DNA of 64,000 bases from Paraliobacillus quinghaiensis (GTDB taxonomy: Bacteria; Bacillota; Bacilli; Bacillales; Amphibacillaceae), in the NCBI RefSeq assembly GCF_003426025.1, contig NZ_QJSH01000006.1:1-64000 (forward strand), given 5' to 3'. Position 1 is the stretch's first letter, and each line of letters begins with the position of its first letter. The position numbers and the translations under genes were made by a program. The notes below the pieces were generated by a model. The model did no database searches. It was not told the DNA's origin and was given only the letters and a program-made list of their open reading frames with translations. This document shows, piece after piece, positions 16,544-26,435 of the stretch.

Positions 16544-17950
16544 ATGAAAAAACTAATGACATTGATTTTTTCTATACTTCTGTTAGTTCTCTCAGGTTGT
16601 AATAATGAGGATCAAACAAAGGAAAACGGCCTTTTTTACGTTGCTAATGCGGGTGAAGGAACGATATCTATCATAGATCCAACAACTAACAAAGAAGTCG
16701 ATAAAATTGAGTTAGGAACGAAACAAGCTTCGCATGGCATTGCATTGAGTCCGGATGGACAGACAATATATTCTGGAACGGGTTTTGAAGGTATGTCGTT
16801 AATAGCAATAAATGCAACAACAAAAGAGGTTGAAAACGAAATCTCGTTTGACCAAGGTGTCCATGGCATTGATATTGGACCAGATGGCAAATATGTATAC
16901 GTTTCTTTAAATCCGGGTTTGGGTGTAAACGGCGGTAGCTTGGCCACTATGGATACAGAAAGCTTTGAACTAGTAGAGAATGTTGACACTGGAAATGGTC
17001 CAGCGCATGTTGCGGTTTCCTCTAGTGGTAAACAAGTGTGGGTAGCAAACGTCAATGATAATAGTGTTTCTGTAATTGATACAGCTACGAATAATGTTTT
17101 GAAAACAATAGAAGTTGGAGAAGTACCAAATGAAGTAGCAATTACTCCAGACGAAAAGTTTGTATTTGTTGCGAATGTCGAATCTGATTTATTATCTGTT
17201 ATAGGTACAGGCTCTTTAGAAGTGATAAAAACCATCGAAGCTGGTGATGGCCCACATGGTGTTACGGTTTCTCCAGACGGAACAGAGGTATGGGTATCAA
17301 ATAATAATTCAAATGATATTTATGTTATTGATACTAGTACATTGACAATTAAGACAATTATCCCTACGGGGTCTTATGCAAATCACACGGCATTTTCTGA
17401 AGATGGAAAATGGGTTTATGTCACAAATCGCGAATCAAATGATCTAGTGAAAATTGATCAAGTTACAAAAGAGGTCACCGAAAGAATCCTTGTAGGTGCG
17501 GAGCCACACGAGATTTCTCTAGAAAACAATGTGAGCACTAACTCTAATTCAATAGAGTATACCTTTCTTGATGAATTTGCAGTAGAAGAAGAAAGTTCTG
17601 ATTCTTCACATGAAAGAATTGAGATGGTAGATTCTGTTTCTATAGAAGCAAGTCATATAACTAAAGAAGAAGAATTAAAAGAATTAAATATTGTTTCAAA
17701 AGAAAACATTGTATTTCGATTATCTTTAACAACCCACTCTGGCAACCTTTCTGAACTAGGCTTAGAAAAAGCTATTTCGTTAATTGATGTGGAAGATAAT
17801 GCGTATAACCCAACTGAATGGATAGTGGAAAGCGCTGATGCGCATCATCCATCGTATATTATTTCCTTCCCCCAAGTGGATAAATTAAAAAGCCTTAATA
17901 TTGATAACTTAAATAATAAAAAGGTAGTATTAGATTTTTCCTCCATGTAA
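16544..17950 (+). CDS. YncE-like beta-propeller lipoprotein
   Basis: The N-terminus has a lipoprotein signal with lipobox VLSGC (Cys 19), so the protein should be anchored outside the membrane, possibly by the Lgt encoded in this island. Residues 30-340 form a seven-bladed propeller of the YncE / cytochrome-d1-like 'YVTN' repeat type: VANAGEGTISIID, VANVNDNSVSVID, VANVESDLLSVIG, VSNNNSNDIYVID, VTNRESNDLVKID. A C-terminal extension (about 345-468) has no repeat signature and contains an acidic patch, a few His and the late motif DNAYNPTEW. Ligand and partner are unknown; a metal or electron-transfer role is plausible from context only. It stands alone between two terminators. Confidence 0.8.
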   Translation: MKKLMTLIFSILLLVLSGCNNEDQTKENGLFYVANAGEGTISIIDPTTNKEVDKIELGTKQASHGIALSPDGQTIYSGTGFEGMSLIAINATTKEVENEISFDQGVHGIDIGPDGKYVYVSLNPGLGVNGGSLATMDTESFELVENVDTGNGPAHVAVSSSGKQVWVANVNDNSVSVIDTATNNVLKTIEVGEVPNEVAITPDEKFVFVANVESDLLSVIGTGSLEVIKTIEAGDGPHGVTVSPDGTEVWVSNNNSNDIYVIDTSTLTIKTIIPTGSYANHTAFSEDGKWVYVTNRESNDLVKIDQVTKEVTERILVGAEPHEISLENNVSTNSNSIEYTFLDEFAVEEESSDSSHERIEMVDSVSIEASHITKEEELKELNIVSKENIVFRLSLTTHSGNLSELGLEKAISLIDVEDNAYNPTEWIVESADAHHPSYIISFPQVDKLKSLNIDNLNNKKVVLDFSSM

Positions 17951-17958
17951 TGATCACC

Positions 17959-17999
17959 AAAAACAGTGCCAGCTAATACAAAACTGGTGCTGTTTTTCT
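17959..17999 (+). terminator. intrinsic terminator after the propeller lipoprotein gene
   Basis: A 14-bp stem (AAAAACAGTGCCAG at 17959-17972 with CTGGTGCTGTTTTT at 17984-17997, one G-T pair) is followed by T residues. Confidence 0.85.
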
Positions 18000-18154
18000 A
18001 CTTATAATTTTCCATTTGTAGGCCAAATTTGCTGTGCTTTAACTGTGCTTTAATTAAATTCGATAGGCTCTATTTTAATAACTAATTTACGGTAATTGCA
18101 AACAATTATTACATGCAAATTGATCTGTACTATTTCTTTTAAGGGGTTGTAGAC

Positions 18155-18826
18155 ATGACAAAAATATTACTAGTAGATGATGAAGTTAGAATGCTTGATT
18201 TGCTAGAACTATATCTAGAACCAATTGGATTTTCATGTGACAAAGTAAATTCAGGTGAAGCAGCTTTGGAAAAGATTGAAAAAAATAAGTATGAAGTTGT
18301 TTTGCTTGATATCATGATGCCTGTAATTAGTGGTTTTCAAGTTTGTAAAAAAGTTCGTACATTCTCTACTGTACCGATTATTATGTTAACGGCAAGAGAA
18401 GCGAAAGAAGATGTTGTCAAAGGTTTGAAATTAGGAGCAGATGATTATATAACAAAACCATTTAATGAAGAAGAACTTTTAGCAAGAATACATTCTGTAT
18501 TACGTAGGTCCGGTCAAGAAAGTTCAATTGAAATCAACCGATTAGTTTGGGATGAATCAACCCATGAATTAAAATACATAGGTAGAACAATCCCGCTTAC
18601 ACTTAAGGAGTTTTCCATCATTGGTTACTTGATGAAAAATCCAAATCGAGTATATTCAAGAGAATCTCTAATTGATTTAATTTGGGGCATGAATGCGGAG
18701 ACAGAAAGAAGAACTATTGATTCTCACGTACGTAATATGCGGGGAAAAGTAAGGAGCTCAGGTTTTCCTATTGATACCCATCTGAAAACGGTGTGGGGTG
18801 TTGGGTATAAATGGGTTAATGAGTGA
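18155..18826 (+). CDS. OmpR-family response regulator (first two-component system)
   Basis: The receiver domain (1-115) has the acidic pair DDE near residue 8, the phosphoacceptor Asp 52 in LLDIMMP, Thr in IIMLTAREA and Lys in ITKPFNEEE. The C-terminal OmpR/PhoB winged helix (about 130-223) ends with the typical HLKTVWGVGYKW. The partner kinase starts 72 bp later. Next to copB and downstream of the cop genes, the pair is likely a CopRS-like system sensing copper or envelope stress; the signal is inferred from position only. The start ATG follows AAGGGG. Confidence 0.9.
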   Translation: MTKILLVDDEVRMLDLLELYLEPIGFSCDKVNSGEAALEKIEKNKYEVVLLDIMMPVISGFQVCKKVRTFSTVPIIMLTAREAKEDVVKGLKLGADDYITKPFNEEELLARIHSVLRRSGQESSIEINRLVWDESTHELKYIGRTIPLTLKEFSIIGYLMKNPNRVYSRESLIDLIWGMNAETERRTIDSHVRNMRGKVRSSGFPIDTHLKTVWGVGYKWVNE

Positions 18827-18898
18827 ATCCAAACCCCTGAAACAGATAAGGTTATATTGATGCCATACATTCTTTTGTCAGAAGGGAGGTAATTCTGT

Positions 18899-20275
18899 TT
18901 GAAAAAAATTTCATTTAAGTTAGGTATCTCTTTTTTAATAGTAGTATTAATATTAGAAAGTCTACTATTTTTCTTTTTATACCTATTTATTGTAAAGGAA
19001 AGAGTAGAGAGTGAAACGGATAATCTCTTAGGACGTGGTATGAATCATCGGGATGTTTTAGAAAAAAATTTCAATATAGATACGATTGAACATGTGGCTT
19101 TAATGGAGTCGGAGGCAGAGACAAAAGTGGTCATCGCGAATGAGAAATTTAAAATTATTGATGCCTCCCATGATATAAATCAAAATATGAAACAGCTTAT
19201 AAGTAAAGGAAGGTCAATGGATTTTTCCCATCATGGTATATTAGTTGAATCTAGGTGGGCGTCGGAACCGTATTTAGCTACAATAAGTCCAATTATAATA
19301 GATGGTTCTAATGAAGGGTATGTCTATATGTTTGCAGATACTAACCCCATCCGTACCATGATAAAAAATATTACGCTTGTTTTTGTTGTAATCGATGGAA
19401 TTGCTATTATCATTTCGATTATAACTATCTTTTTCTTATCACAATTTATTACACAGCCTTTGATTAAAATGAAAGAAGCAACTGAAAAAATTACAAAGAG
19501 AGACAATGATGTAATCTTAGACATTCATCGCGATGATGAATTAGGTGAGCTTGCAAGAGCAATTTATACACTTTCTAATGAATTAGAATACCTGAAAAAT
19601 GAACGTACGGAATTTTTGTCTAGTGTTTCTCATGAACTGAGAACACCACTTACCTACTTAAAAGGATATGCAGACATCTTAAATAGGTCCAATCTTCCTG
19701 CTAAAGACCGTGAGAAATTTGCATCCATTATTCAGGAAGAAGCAACACATCTAGCTGAGATGGTAAAAGAGCTATTTCTACTTGCTAAAATGGATAAAAA
19801 TCAATTTTTAATTCATAAAAAAACAATTCCATTATGTTACTTCCTTCAGGATATTATTAGTAAATTAAAGCCAGCATTTACTGAGAAGAATATTCGTTTA
19901 CAATTAACGTGTGCTAAGGACGTAAATGTGAACATAGATCCAATACGTTTTAGACAAGTAATAAATAATTTGCTAGACAATGCAAGGAAATACGCCTCCG
20001 AATATACAAGTGTCAAAGTTTCTGCTTATGAACAAGAGGATAATGTTGTGATAGAAATTACTGATCAAGGAGAAGGAATTCCAGAAAAAGATATTCCCTA
20101 CATATGGGAAAGACTATATCGTGTAGATAAATCTCGTTCTCGTGCATTGGGTGGAAGAGGATTAGGACTTGCGATTGTTAAAGAAATTATTGAAAGGCAT
20201 GGTGGTACTGTAAATGTAAAAAGTTTATATGGAGAAGGTACTACGTTTACTATTAAGATAAAAAAATGGAATTGA
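18899..20275 (+). CDS. sensor histidine kinase (first two-component system)
   Basis: Membrane helices lie at about 7-30 and 162-185 and enclose an extracellular sensor loop of about 130 residues that includes a single 'DFSHHG' His pair. The cytosolic part has HAMP (about 186-235), the dimerisation box SSVSHELRTPLTYLKGY with phosphoacceptor His near 244, and an HATPase domain with NNLLDNARKYA, DQGEGIP and GRGLGLAIVKEI. TTG 18899 is the start, behind GAAGGGAGG. It pairs with the response regulator just upstream. A P1B-type copper ATPase follows 85 bp downstream, supporting a metal-linked signal. Confidence 0.9.
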   Translation: MKKISFKLGISFLIVVLILESLLFFFLYLFIVKERVESETDNLLGRGMNHRDVLEKNFNIDTIEHVALMESEAETKVVIANEKFKIIDASHDINQNMKQLISKGRSMDFSHHGILVESRWASEPYLATISPIIIDGSNEGYVYMFADTNPIRTMIKNITLVFVVIDGIAIIISIITIFFLSQFITQPLIKMKEATEKITKRDNDVILDIHRDDELGELARAIYTLSNELEYLKNERTEFLSSVSHELRTPLTYLKGYADILNRSNLPAKDREKFASIIQEEATHLAEMVKELFLLAKMDKNQFLIHKKTIPLCYFLQDIISKLKPAFTEKNIRLQLTCAKDVNVNIDPIRFRQVINNLLDNARKYASEYTSVKVSAYEQEDNVVIEITDQGEGIPEKDIPYIWERLYRVDKSRSRALGGRGLGLAIVKEIIERHGGTVNVKSLYGEGTTFTIKIKKWN

Positions 20276-20360
20276 TGTGGTAATCTGCACAAATTTTGCA
20301 TTATTTATGGGTATTACTATTTTAAAGTGGTAAAGAATACTTAAAAATGAGGTGAATAAA

Positions 20361-22439
20361 ATGAAAGATCACGAACATCACAACCATCCTAAAAGTGATG
20401 AACATGAACAAGGAAGCAAGCATCATCATGATCATGAGACAAACCACCATGATCATAATCATATGGATAAAGGCAATCACGACCATCATCATGGTCATGA
20501 TCATAGTCATATGATTGATGACTTTAAAAAGCGATTTTACATTTCCTTAATTGTAACTATTCCAATTTTAATCTTATCCCCTATGATTCAATCGTTCCTA
20601 GGTGTAGATTGGCGTTTTGAGGGAGATATGTATCTCTTATTTGTACTTTCCACGTTTATTTTCTTTTATGGCGGAATGCCATTTCTCAAAGGATCACTTG
20701 ATGAGTTGAAACAAAAAAATCCAGGCATGATGACATTAATAGCGTTAGCGATTGTTGTTGCATATGTCTATAGCTCATTGACTGTGTTTGGACTCTCGGG
20801 CAATAACTTCTTTTGGGAATTAGCCACATTAATCGATATTATGTTGTTAGGTCATTGGATTGAAATGCGTTCTGTTATGGGTGCCTCCAATGCACTTGAA
20901 GAATTAGTGAAAATGATGCCATCAGAAGCTCACCTAGTCGATGAGAACGGGGATATCACCGATATATCCATTGAAGAACTAACCCAAGGCAATCGGGTTT
21001 TGGTTAAACCAGGTGAGAAAATTCCGGTGGATGGGAAGATTGTTAAAGGACAATCCACAATTGACGAATCGATGCTTACTGGTGAATCTGTCCCAGTAGA
21101 AAAAGAAGTAGATGATGAAGTAATTGGAGGAGCCATTAACGGCGAAGGTTCGTTAATAGTTTCTGTGGTGAAGACAGGTGAAGAAAGTTACTTATCTCAA
21201 GTAGTTACGATGGTAAAGGAAGCGCAGGAATCTAAGTCGAAAACACAGGATCTATCCAATCGTGCGGCAAAATGGTTGTTTTATATAGCGTTAGCAGCTG
21301 GATTAATCACATTAATAGTCTGGCTTTTGTTAGGATATAGCTTTAATTATGCATTGGAGCGGATGGTAACGGTCATGGTGATCGCATGTCCACATGCATT
21401 AGGACTTGCAGCTCCATTAGTAGTTGCGAGATCCACAGCACTTGCTGCAAAACGAGGTTTATTAATTCGTAATCGAACCAGTTTTGAAGAGGCAAGAAAG
21501 CTACAGTCCGTAGTATTTGATAAAACAGGTACATTAACGGAAGGAAAGTTTGGCATTACGGATATTCAATTAGAGCAAGGCTTTGAAGAAAATGAGGTGC
21601 TCTTGTTAGCAGGATCATTGGAAATGCAGTCAGAGCATCCAATTGCACGTGGGATTGTGGAAGATGTAAAGGAAAGAGGGATTTCTTTTCAGAGTCCAGA
21701 AACATTTGAATCACTAACAGGTAAAGGACTTCAAGGAAAAGTAAACGATAAAGAGGTTAAAGTAGTTAGTCCTGGTTACGTGAACGAAAAACAAATTTCT
21801 TATGATCAAGATGTGTTTGAACAATTGTCCAGCCAGGGTAAAACGGTAGTTTTTGTCATAGTTAATGAAAAACTAGCTGGAATGATTGCTTTGGCAGATA
21901 AAATCAGGGAAAGTGCAAAACAAGCAATTACTGATTTAAATGACTTACAAGTACAATCGATGATGCTAACAGGTGACAATAAACAAGTTGCTCATTGGGT
22001 TGCTAATCAATTAGGATTGGATGATGTATTTGCTGAAGTATTGCCACACGAAAAAGCAGATAAAATTAAAGAAATAAAACAAAAAGGATTAAAAGTTGCT
22101 ATGACCGGTGATGGTGTGAATGATGCTCCAGCACTCGCAAATGCGGATCTTGGGATTGCGATCGGAGCGGGGACAGATGTTGCAATGGAAACAGCCGATG
22201 TCGTGCTAGTTAAAAGTAATCCGAACGATGTTGTTTCAATTCTATCGCTGTCTAAAGCTACGTATCGTAAAATGATTCAAAACCTCTGGTGGGCAGCTGG
22301 TTACAATATTGTAACTATACCTCTAGCGGCTGGAATTCTGGCACCAATTGGCATTGTACTCAGTCCTGCTGTAGGTGCAGTATTAATGTCGCTAAGTACT
22401 GTAATTGTAGCAATAAATGCACGACTCCTAAAAGGATAA
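20361..22439 (+). CDS. copB: P1B-3 type copper ATPase CopB
   Basis: CopB exports copper (often reported for Cu(II) or Ag(I)). The N-terminal 52 residues are a His-rich metal-binding tail with many HH and HDH groups, replacing the HMA domains of CopA. The membrane copper motif is CPH (about 343-345), the mark of the P1B-3 group, and DKTGT (Asp near 387), MLTGDN and [10 protein letters not shown] complete the ATPase. At 692 residues it is normal for CopB. ATG 20361 follows GAGGTG with good spacing; GTG 20352 overlaps that site. It probably answers to the two-component system encoded upstream, because no cop box is seen in front of it. Confidence 0.95.
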   Translation: MKDHEHHNHPKSDEHEQGSKHHHDHETNHHDHNHMDKGNHDHHHGHDHSHMIDDFKKRFYISLIVTIPILILSPMIQSFLGVDWRFEGDMYLLFVLSTFIFFYGGMPFLKGSLDELKQKNPGMMTLIALAIVVAYVYSSLTVFGLSGNNFFWELATLIDIMLLGHWIEMRSVMGASNALEELVKMMPSEAHLVDENGDITDISIEELTQGNRVLVKPGEKIPVDGKIVKGQSTIDESMLTGESVPVEKEVDDEVIGGAINGEGSLIVSVVKTGEESYLSQVVTMVKEAQESKSKTQDLSNRAAKWLFYIALAAGLITLIVWLLLGYSFNYALERMVTVMVIACPHALGLAAPLVVARSTALAAKRGLLIRNRTSFEEARKLQSVVFDKTGTLTEGKFGITDIQLEQGFEENEVLLLAGSLEMQSEHPIARGIVEDVKERGISFQSPETFESLTGKGLQGKVNDKEVKVVSPGYVNEKQISYDQDVFEQLSSQGKTVVFVIVNEKLAGMIALADKIRESAKQAITDLNDLQVQSMMLTGDNKQVAHWVANQLGLDDVFAEVLPHEKADKIKEIKQKGLKVAMTGDGVNDAPALANADLGIAIGAGTDVAMETADVVLVKSNPNDVVSILSLSKATYRKMIQNLWWAAGYNIVTIPLAAGILAPIGIVLSPAVGAVLMSLSTVIVAINARLLKG

Positions 22440-22444
22440 TTGGA

Positions 22445-22480
22445 AAAGGCACATCATAAAAACTTGTGATGTGCCTTTGC
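22445..22480 (+). terminator. intrinsic terminator after copB
   Basis: AAAGGCACATCA (22445-22456) pairs with TGATGTGCCTTT (22467-22478) around a ten-base loop. Confidence 0.85.
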
Positions 22481-22491
22481 TTTATTCAAGA

Positions 22492-22638
22492 GGATGTTCA
22501 AAAAGCCGCCAAATGATAAGCGGCACATCTATTTGTTGGTTCTTCCGGTCATCATGTAGGGAAAGCCTACATTCTGGTCCTCAGAAACTTTGCCGCCTCG
22601 ACCTGCTTGCTTCTAACTTATCGACTTTTTGAACACGC
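22492..22638. mobile_element. MITE-like element of about 147 bp
   Basis: The segment is bounded by inverted ends ATGTTCAAAAAG (22494-22505) and CTTTTTGAACAC (22625-22636). The inside is non-coding, more GC-rich than its surroundings, and contains short hairpins (for example TGTAGG with CCTACA near 22556-22572). Ends reading GTTCAAAAAG are common on Bacillaceae insertion-sequence remnants. No transposase is encoded. The 250 bp beyond it, up to the M23 gene, show nothing I can name. Confidence 0.5.
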
Positions 22639-22889
22639 ACTTCTAGATTGTGTTATTATCAATAAGTTAATATGTCTAATTCCTCACCCATTTGTTAACC
22701 ATTGCCTCCTATTCTTTCCTGTAAATAGTAAAAATCATTTTTAGTAATATTAATGTTATTTATTTGTTATATACTTGCCTCTGATTTTGCACCCTTTCTG
22801 CAAACCTTAATTTTATACTATGTTTGGAGTCTTACATAACGACATATAAATAAAAATTAAAAGATTTAGCATGTGAAGGAGAATGATTC

Positions 22890-24107
22890 ATGCAAATTTA
22901 TAAATCAATTAAACTTAATACCGGCCTAGTGATGATTGTAGCTATTACTATCATTATACCTTTAAATCAACAAGTGTTAGCCAGTAGTTCTCATAGTCGT
23001 AAAAGTTATGAAGAAGTAGAAGAGGAAATAGATTCAAAAAAGGAAAAAATGGAAATTCATCAAAATGAATCTACAAATATAAGTAATGAATTAATAGATA
23101 TTCAGACTCAATTAATGGAGAAAGAAAAGGAAATTGCTTCAACAGATCTACTTTTAAAGAAGACTGAGTATGATATGGTTAAGATTGAATCAGAAATGGA
23201 TATCTTACAAAAAGATATTGAAGAATTAATAAATAAAATTAAAAAGCGAGAAGAAATACTAAAACGAAGACTTCGTTCATATCAACAAAATGGTGGGGAT
23301 ATGGGCTATTTAGATGTTATATTTGGAGCCAAGAACTTTGTTGATTTTATAACTAGAATATCCGTAGTTACTAAAATTATGGAACAAGACCAAAGCATTT
23401 TGGAAGCGCAGAAATCAGATAAAAGTAATCTTGAAGAAACAAAGCAAAAACTATCAAGTAAACAAAAAGATTTAGAAATAGAAATTAAAGACAACGAAGA
23501 GAAAAAAGCATTTCTCGTTGATCAAAAAGATGAAATGAAACAACTGGAAGAAACGTTAGAAATTAAATTAAAAGAAACTAAAATTACAATGGCTGACTTA
23601 AAAAATCATACTCAAAAATTAGAAAGGGAAAAAGAATTGTTGATGCAAGAAAGTGAATCAAAAAATCAATCTATTCCTAGTTCAAGTGACACTTCAAATA
23701 ATAATAAAAATATTGAACAATTTTCTGGAAAAGATGCTACCAAATTTATTTGGCCGACAAATGGTGGAATAATCACATCGTATCAAGGAATGAGATGGGG
23801 AAAGTTTCATAAAGGGATTGACATAGCTGGACCTAGCAACTATTCTATTCTTGCTTCAGATGGTGGTAAAATAGAATTTGCTGGTTGGATAAATGGCTAT
23901 GGTAAAACGATAAAAATTAATCATTTAAATGGATACAAAACTCAATATGCACATTTAAAAAGTATAGATGTAAATGTTGGTGATAACGTAAGCAAAGGTA
24001 ACAAAATTGGTGTTATGGGAAGTACTGGTCGTTCTACAGGAATTCACTTGGATTTCGAAGTTTACTTAAATGGAAAACTTCTTAATCCTGTTGATGTGTT
24101 ACCTTAA
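22890..24107 (+). CDS. coiled-coil M23 peptidase (murein hydrolase, PcsB/EnvC type)
   Basis: The secreted 405-residue protein has a signal segment (about 12-32, ending VLA-SS) and a long coiled coil (about 38-250, Glu/Lys-rich) interrupted by the YLDVIFGAKNFVDFI motif seen in EnvC/PcsB-like proteins. A Ser/Asn linker and a C-terminal M23 (LytM) domain follow. The zinc ligands His and Asp are in FHKGIDIAG, and the catalytic His in QYAHLK. Odd: the final HxH motif reads IHLDF instead of IHLHF, so the third zinc ligand is Asp. Such enzymes cut peptidoglycan cross-bridges or activate amidases. It stands alone at the end of the second island segment. Confidence 0.85.
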   Translation: MQIYKSIKLNTGLVMIVAITIIIPLNQQVLASSSHSRKSYEEVEEEIDSKKEKMEIHQNESTNISNELIDIQTQLMEKEKEIASTDLLLKKTEYDMVKIESEMDILQKDIEELINKIKKREEILKRRLRSYQQNGGDMGYLDVIFGAKNFVDFITRISVVTKIMEQDQSILEAQKSDKSNLEETKQKLSSKQKDLEIEIKDNEEKKAFLVDQKDEMKQLEETLEIKLKETKITMADLKNHTQKLEREKELLMQESESKNQSIPSSSDTSNNNKNIEQFSGKDATKFIWPTNGGIITSYQGMRWGKFHKGIDIAGPSNYSILASDGGKIEFAGWINGYGKTIKINHLNGYKTQYAHLKSIDVNVGDNVSKGNKIGVMGSTGRSTGIHLDFEVYLNGKLLNPVDVLP

Positions 24108-24195
24108 ATCCACGTATACATTTTGGGATGTAATCAATAATATTTTCGTATTATAAGTTAGATGATGTTTAAAATTGAATCCTTTCTTTATACTT

Positions 24196-24245
24196 CTTAG
24201 TTAACATTCTTAGTTAACATAACAAAATGCTAACATTTTGCTAAC
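24196..24245. repeat. integrase arm-type repeats, second set (inferred)
   Basis: CTTAGTTAACAT is repeated at 24196-24207 and 24209-24220. TGCTAAC is repeated at 24228-24234 and 24239-24245, an 11-bp period identical to that of the arm-like repeats at 3754-3772. The groEL-tail core begins 118 bp downstream. Confidence 0.5.
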
Positions 24246-24362
24246 GCAATCCTATGAAAAACTGTAATATTCCGTTAAAGATGTTACAATAATAATTTAG
24301 TGGAACCTTAATATACCGCACTCTTTGCGCACTAGGTTAAAGATATTACACTCTCTCACATT

Positions 24363-24380
24363 ACGGGCGGCATGATGTAA
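24363..24380 (+). other. attachment-like core: second copy of the groEL 3' end
   Basis: This 18-mer is identical to 3875-3892 and again reads G-G-M-M-stop without a groEL body. The preceding 24108-24360 is non-coding and holds the arm-like repeats. Between this core and the terminator at 24495 I see nothing further. Confidence 0.6.
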
Positions 24381-24494
24381 TCTAAAAAAGTGCAACATGC
24401 GTGCCCAGGATAACTATTAGTATCATTATTTTACACATTCTTATCCTACTCCACACAATTCATAAATCCGTAGCAGATAGTTCATATATATAAC

Positions 24495-24525
24495 AAAAAT
24501 CCAGCCTTTGCGAGGCTGGATTTTT
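24495..24525. terminator. bidirectional intrinsic terminator
   Basis: A 13-bp perfect stem (AAAAATCCAGCCT with AGGCTGGATTTTT, five-base loop) has T-runs in both directions. It ends the leftward multicopper oxidase unit and shields the attachment site. Confidence 0.9.
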
Positions 24526-24580
24526 TAATAACTAAAAGAACCAAATAATATTAAGATCAAATTTATGACGACTGGTGTTA

Positions 24581-26095
24581 TCACTGTTGTTGAAACGGTG
24601 AGTAAACGTTATTGTAATCAACAATGGTTACCATGCCCATCTCCGCATGGTTATTGTCATGACAATGGAATAGCCATTGGCCTTTATTATCCGCTTTGAA
24701 GTAAATGGTAAACGACTCTCCTGGCTTCACATGAATAATATCTTTAACGACAGGTGATTTTAGCGCGGAATCATTTTTCTCGGCGACCTGGAACTTGTGA
24801 CCGTGTAAATGCATTGGGTGGTTCATTCTACCATTGTTCGTCATCGTAACTTTCACAATATCGCCTTTACTGACTTTGATTGGAGGCGTGTCAGGGAATG
24901 TTTCACCATTGATTTGAAATCCCATACCTTGCCCCATATTCATCCCCATGCTTAAATTCATTTCATAGGATACATCGACTTTAGGCTCATCTTCAAAAAT
25001 TAGTTTCGCACTACCATATGATGTTCCGTCTGCTACGGTGTCTGTACCAACCGAAACTAATAGGCGTTCAGAACCAATATCATCTTGTTTCTTTGTGACG
25101 ACAGGGATTATCATTTCTACGGCATGTTCAACTTGAGGATTTTCCCCGATCACTTCCATATCACTTGACTGTTTCGTAAACGCAACGTCGATACGTTCAC
25201 CTGGAGCAATCTCAAGAATATTGGAATCCCCTCTAGAACCGATCACGTCTTCTGCATCATTTGCAATCACTTCCATTGATCCTTTCGGAAAAACGAGTTG
25301 ATGTTGCTGATATCCTGCGTTAATAAAACGAAGTCTCGCTGTTTTCCCTTTTTCCATCACAAGAGATTCAATTGAGGTACCTGACTTCCCGTTTACACTG
25401 AAGGTATCATACATTTGAATGGTATCTCCTTCACCATTACCAGCGATACCGTCGTTCATCATACCACCCATCATATTGGACATATCCCACTTATTCTGAT
25501 TAACTGCCCATTCGTCTATAATGAAAACTTCATCTTGTTCATACTGTTCATCATCTTCTTCGATAATAAGTGGAGCATACAGTCCCATATCAACTTGATC
25601 AGCACTGTTTTGATGAGAGTGATACCAGTAGGTTCCAGGGTTATTTGCAACAAATTCGTACGTGAACGTTTCACCAGGCTGAACGGCATCTTGAGTCAGC
25701 CCTGGTACACCGTCCATTCGATTGGGTAACACGACTCCGTGCCAATGTATGCTGACTGGTACTTCAAGTTCATTAGTTAAATTTACTTGAAGGAAATCTC
25801 CCTCTGTCACACGAATTGTCTCTCCCGGCACAGTCCCATTATAGGTCCACGCTTCCACACTTTTAGTATCACTGAGTTTCCATGTTGTTTTCTCTGCAGT
25901 CAGATTGACCGTCTTTACAGGACGACCTTCTGCACTTACAGTATCTAAGTCTAAAATACTTTCACTGTTTTCCGTTGCCGGTATCGAGACCCCATCACTA
26001 CTCTCACTGTAAAAAGGTGATTTCAAGTACGACGATCCCCATACAACTAACAATAAAAGAATAATAATTGATCCTGTTATTTTTTTGTTCATCAT
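24581..26095 (-). CDS. multicopper oxidase
   Basis: Multicopper oxidases outside the cell oxidise Cu(I) to the less toxic Cu(II). The 504-residue protein has an N-terminal membrane or signal segment (about 7-24, no lipobox Cys). The four copper-binding blocks are all present: SIHWHGV, TYWYHSHQN, NHPMHLHGHKF and WLFHCHDNNHAEMGM, which include the type 1, 2 and 3 copper ligands. Met-rich patches (NMMGGMMND and NLSMGMNMGQGMG) resemble the copper-sensing Met regions of CueO. Its start follows GGAGGTGAAC. A small SHOCT-protein gene stands 51 bp upstream on the same strand, and a dyad operator precedes both. Confidence 0.95.
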   Translation of the reverse strand: MMNKKITGSIIILLLLVVWGSSYLKSPFYSESSDGVSIPATENSESILDLDTVSAEGRPVKTVNLTAEKTTWKLSDTKSVEAWTYNGTVPGETIRVTEGDFLQVNLTNELEVPVSIHWHGVVLPNRMDGVPGLTQDAVQPGETFTYEFVANNPGTYWYHSHQNSADQVDMGLYAPLIIEEDDEQYEQDEVFIIDEWAVNQNKWDMSNMMGGMMNDGIAGNGEGDTIQMYDTFSVNGKSGTSIESLVMEKGKTARLRFINAGYQQHQLVFPKGSMEVIANDAEDVIGSRGDSNILEIAPGERIDVAFTKQSSDMEVIGENPQVEHAVEMIIPVVTKKQDDIGSERLLVSVGTDTVADGTSYGSAKLIFEDEPKVDVSYEMNLSMGMNMGQGMGFQINGETFPDTPPIKVSKGDIVKVTMTNNGRMNHPMHLHGHKFQVAEKNDSALKSPVVKDIIHVKPGESFTIYFKADNKGQWLFHCHDNNHAEMGMVTIVDYNNVYSPFQQQ

Positions 26096-26146
26096 CGTTC
26101 ACCTCCAATTCCAAGACTTCATAAGCATCCTGTTTTTCTTTGAGTG

Positions 26147-26377
26147 TTATTCTTGAAGCTTCTTTTTTAAACGTTCATATTCTTCTTCTGAAATCTCTCC
26201 ATTTGCTAATCTTCTCTTCAAGATCTCAAATGAGTTACTCTCTGTTCGATTATGAGACGACGACGTTCCACGATTGTTGAACATCCAGAAAATCACAGCA
26301 ACAATCGCAATAATAATGAAAATACTGAAAAAGCCAAATCCAAAAAATCCTCCGCCCATTCCACTTCCGTTCATCAT
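26147..26377 (-). CDS. small membrane SHOCT protein
   Basis: The 76-residue protein has a Gly/Met/Phe-rich start (GSGMGGGFFGFGFF), one membrane helix (about 16-33), a Ser/Asn linker and a C-terminal SHOCT hairpin (FEILKRRLANGEISEEEYERLKKKL). SHOCT is a short two-helix motif found at the ends of bacterial membrane proteins; its role is unknown, perhaps oligomerisation. It is the first gene of a leftward unit with the multicopper oxidase. The start lies behind AAAGGAGAG. Four more proteins of this layout are encoded at 30.6-32.3 kb. Confidence 0.8.
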   Translation of the reverse strand: MMNGSGMGGGFFGFGFFSIFIIIAIVAVIFWMFNNRGTSSSHNRTESNSFEILKRRLANGEISEEEYERLKKKLQE

Positions 26378-26415
26378 TTATATCTCTCTCCTTTGCATTA
26401 TGTCTATAAAACCAT

Positions 26416-26435
26416 ATATACCACATTAGGTATAT
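26416..26435. promoter_or_regulatory. operator-like dyad before the oxidase unit
   Basis: ATATACC (26416-26422) and GGTATAT (26429-26435) form 7-bp inverted arms with a six-base spacer, about 40 bp upstream of the leftward SHOCT-oxidase unit. The GG/CC-cored dyad recalls CsoR-type copper operators more than CopY boxes, but no csoR gene is in the window. The rest of 26436-26719 shows no gene. Confidence 0.45.

Noticed and set aside
16636-17235. A 199-codon open frame on the minus strand inside the propeller lipoprotein gene
   Set aside because: It lies fully opposite a clear repeat protein, has no ribosome-binding site and its composition (Ser/Thr/Pro-rich) mirrors the antisense of the propeller repeats.
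20322-20510. A Met/Ile/Val-rich minus-strand frame
   Set aside because: It is the antisense of the His-rich start of CopB (CAT codons read as ATG).
24363-24380. Small coding frame or transcription-factor site
   Set aside because: The exact second copy at 3875, the groEL-like codons and the arm-type repeats explain it better as an attachment core.
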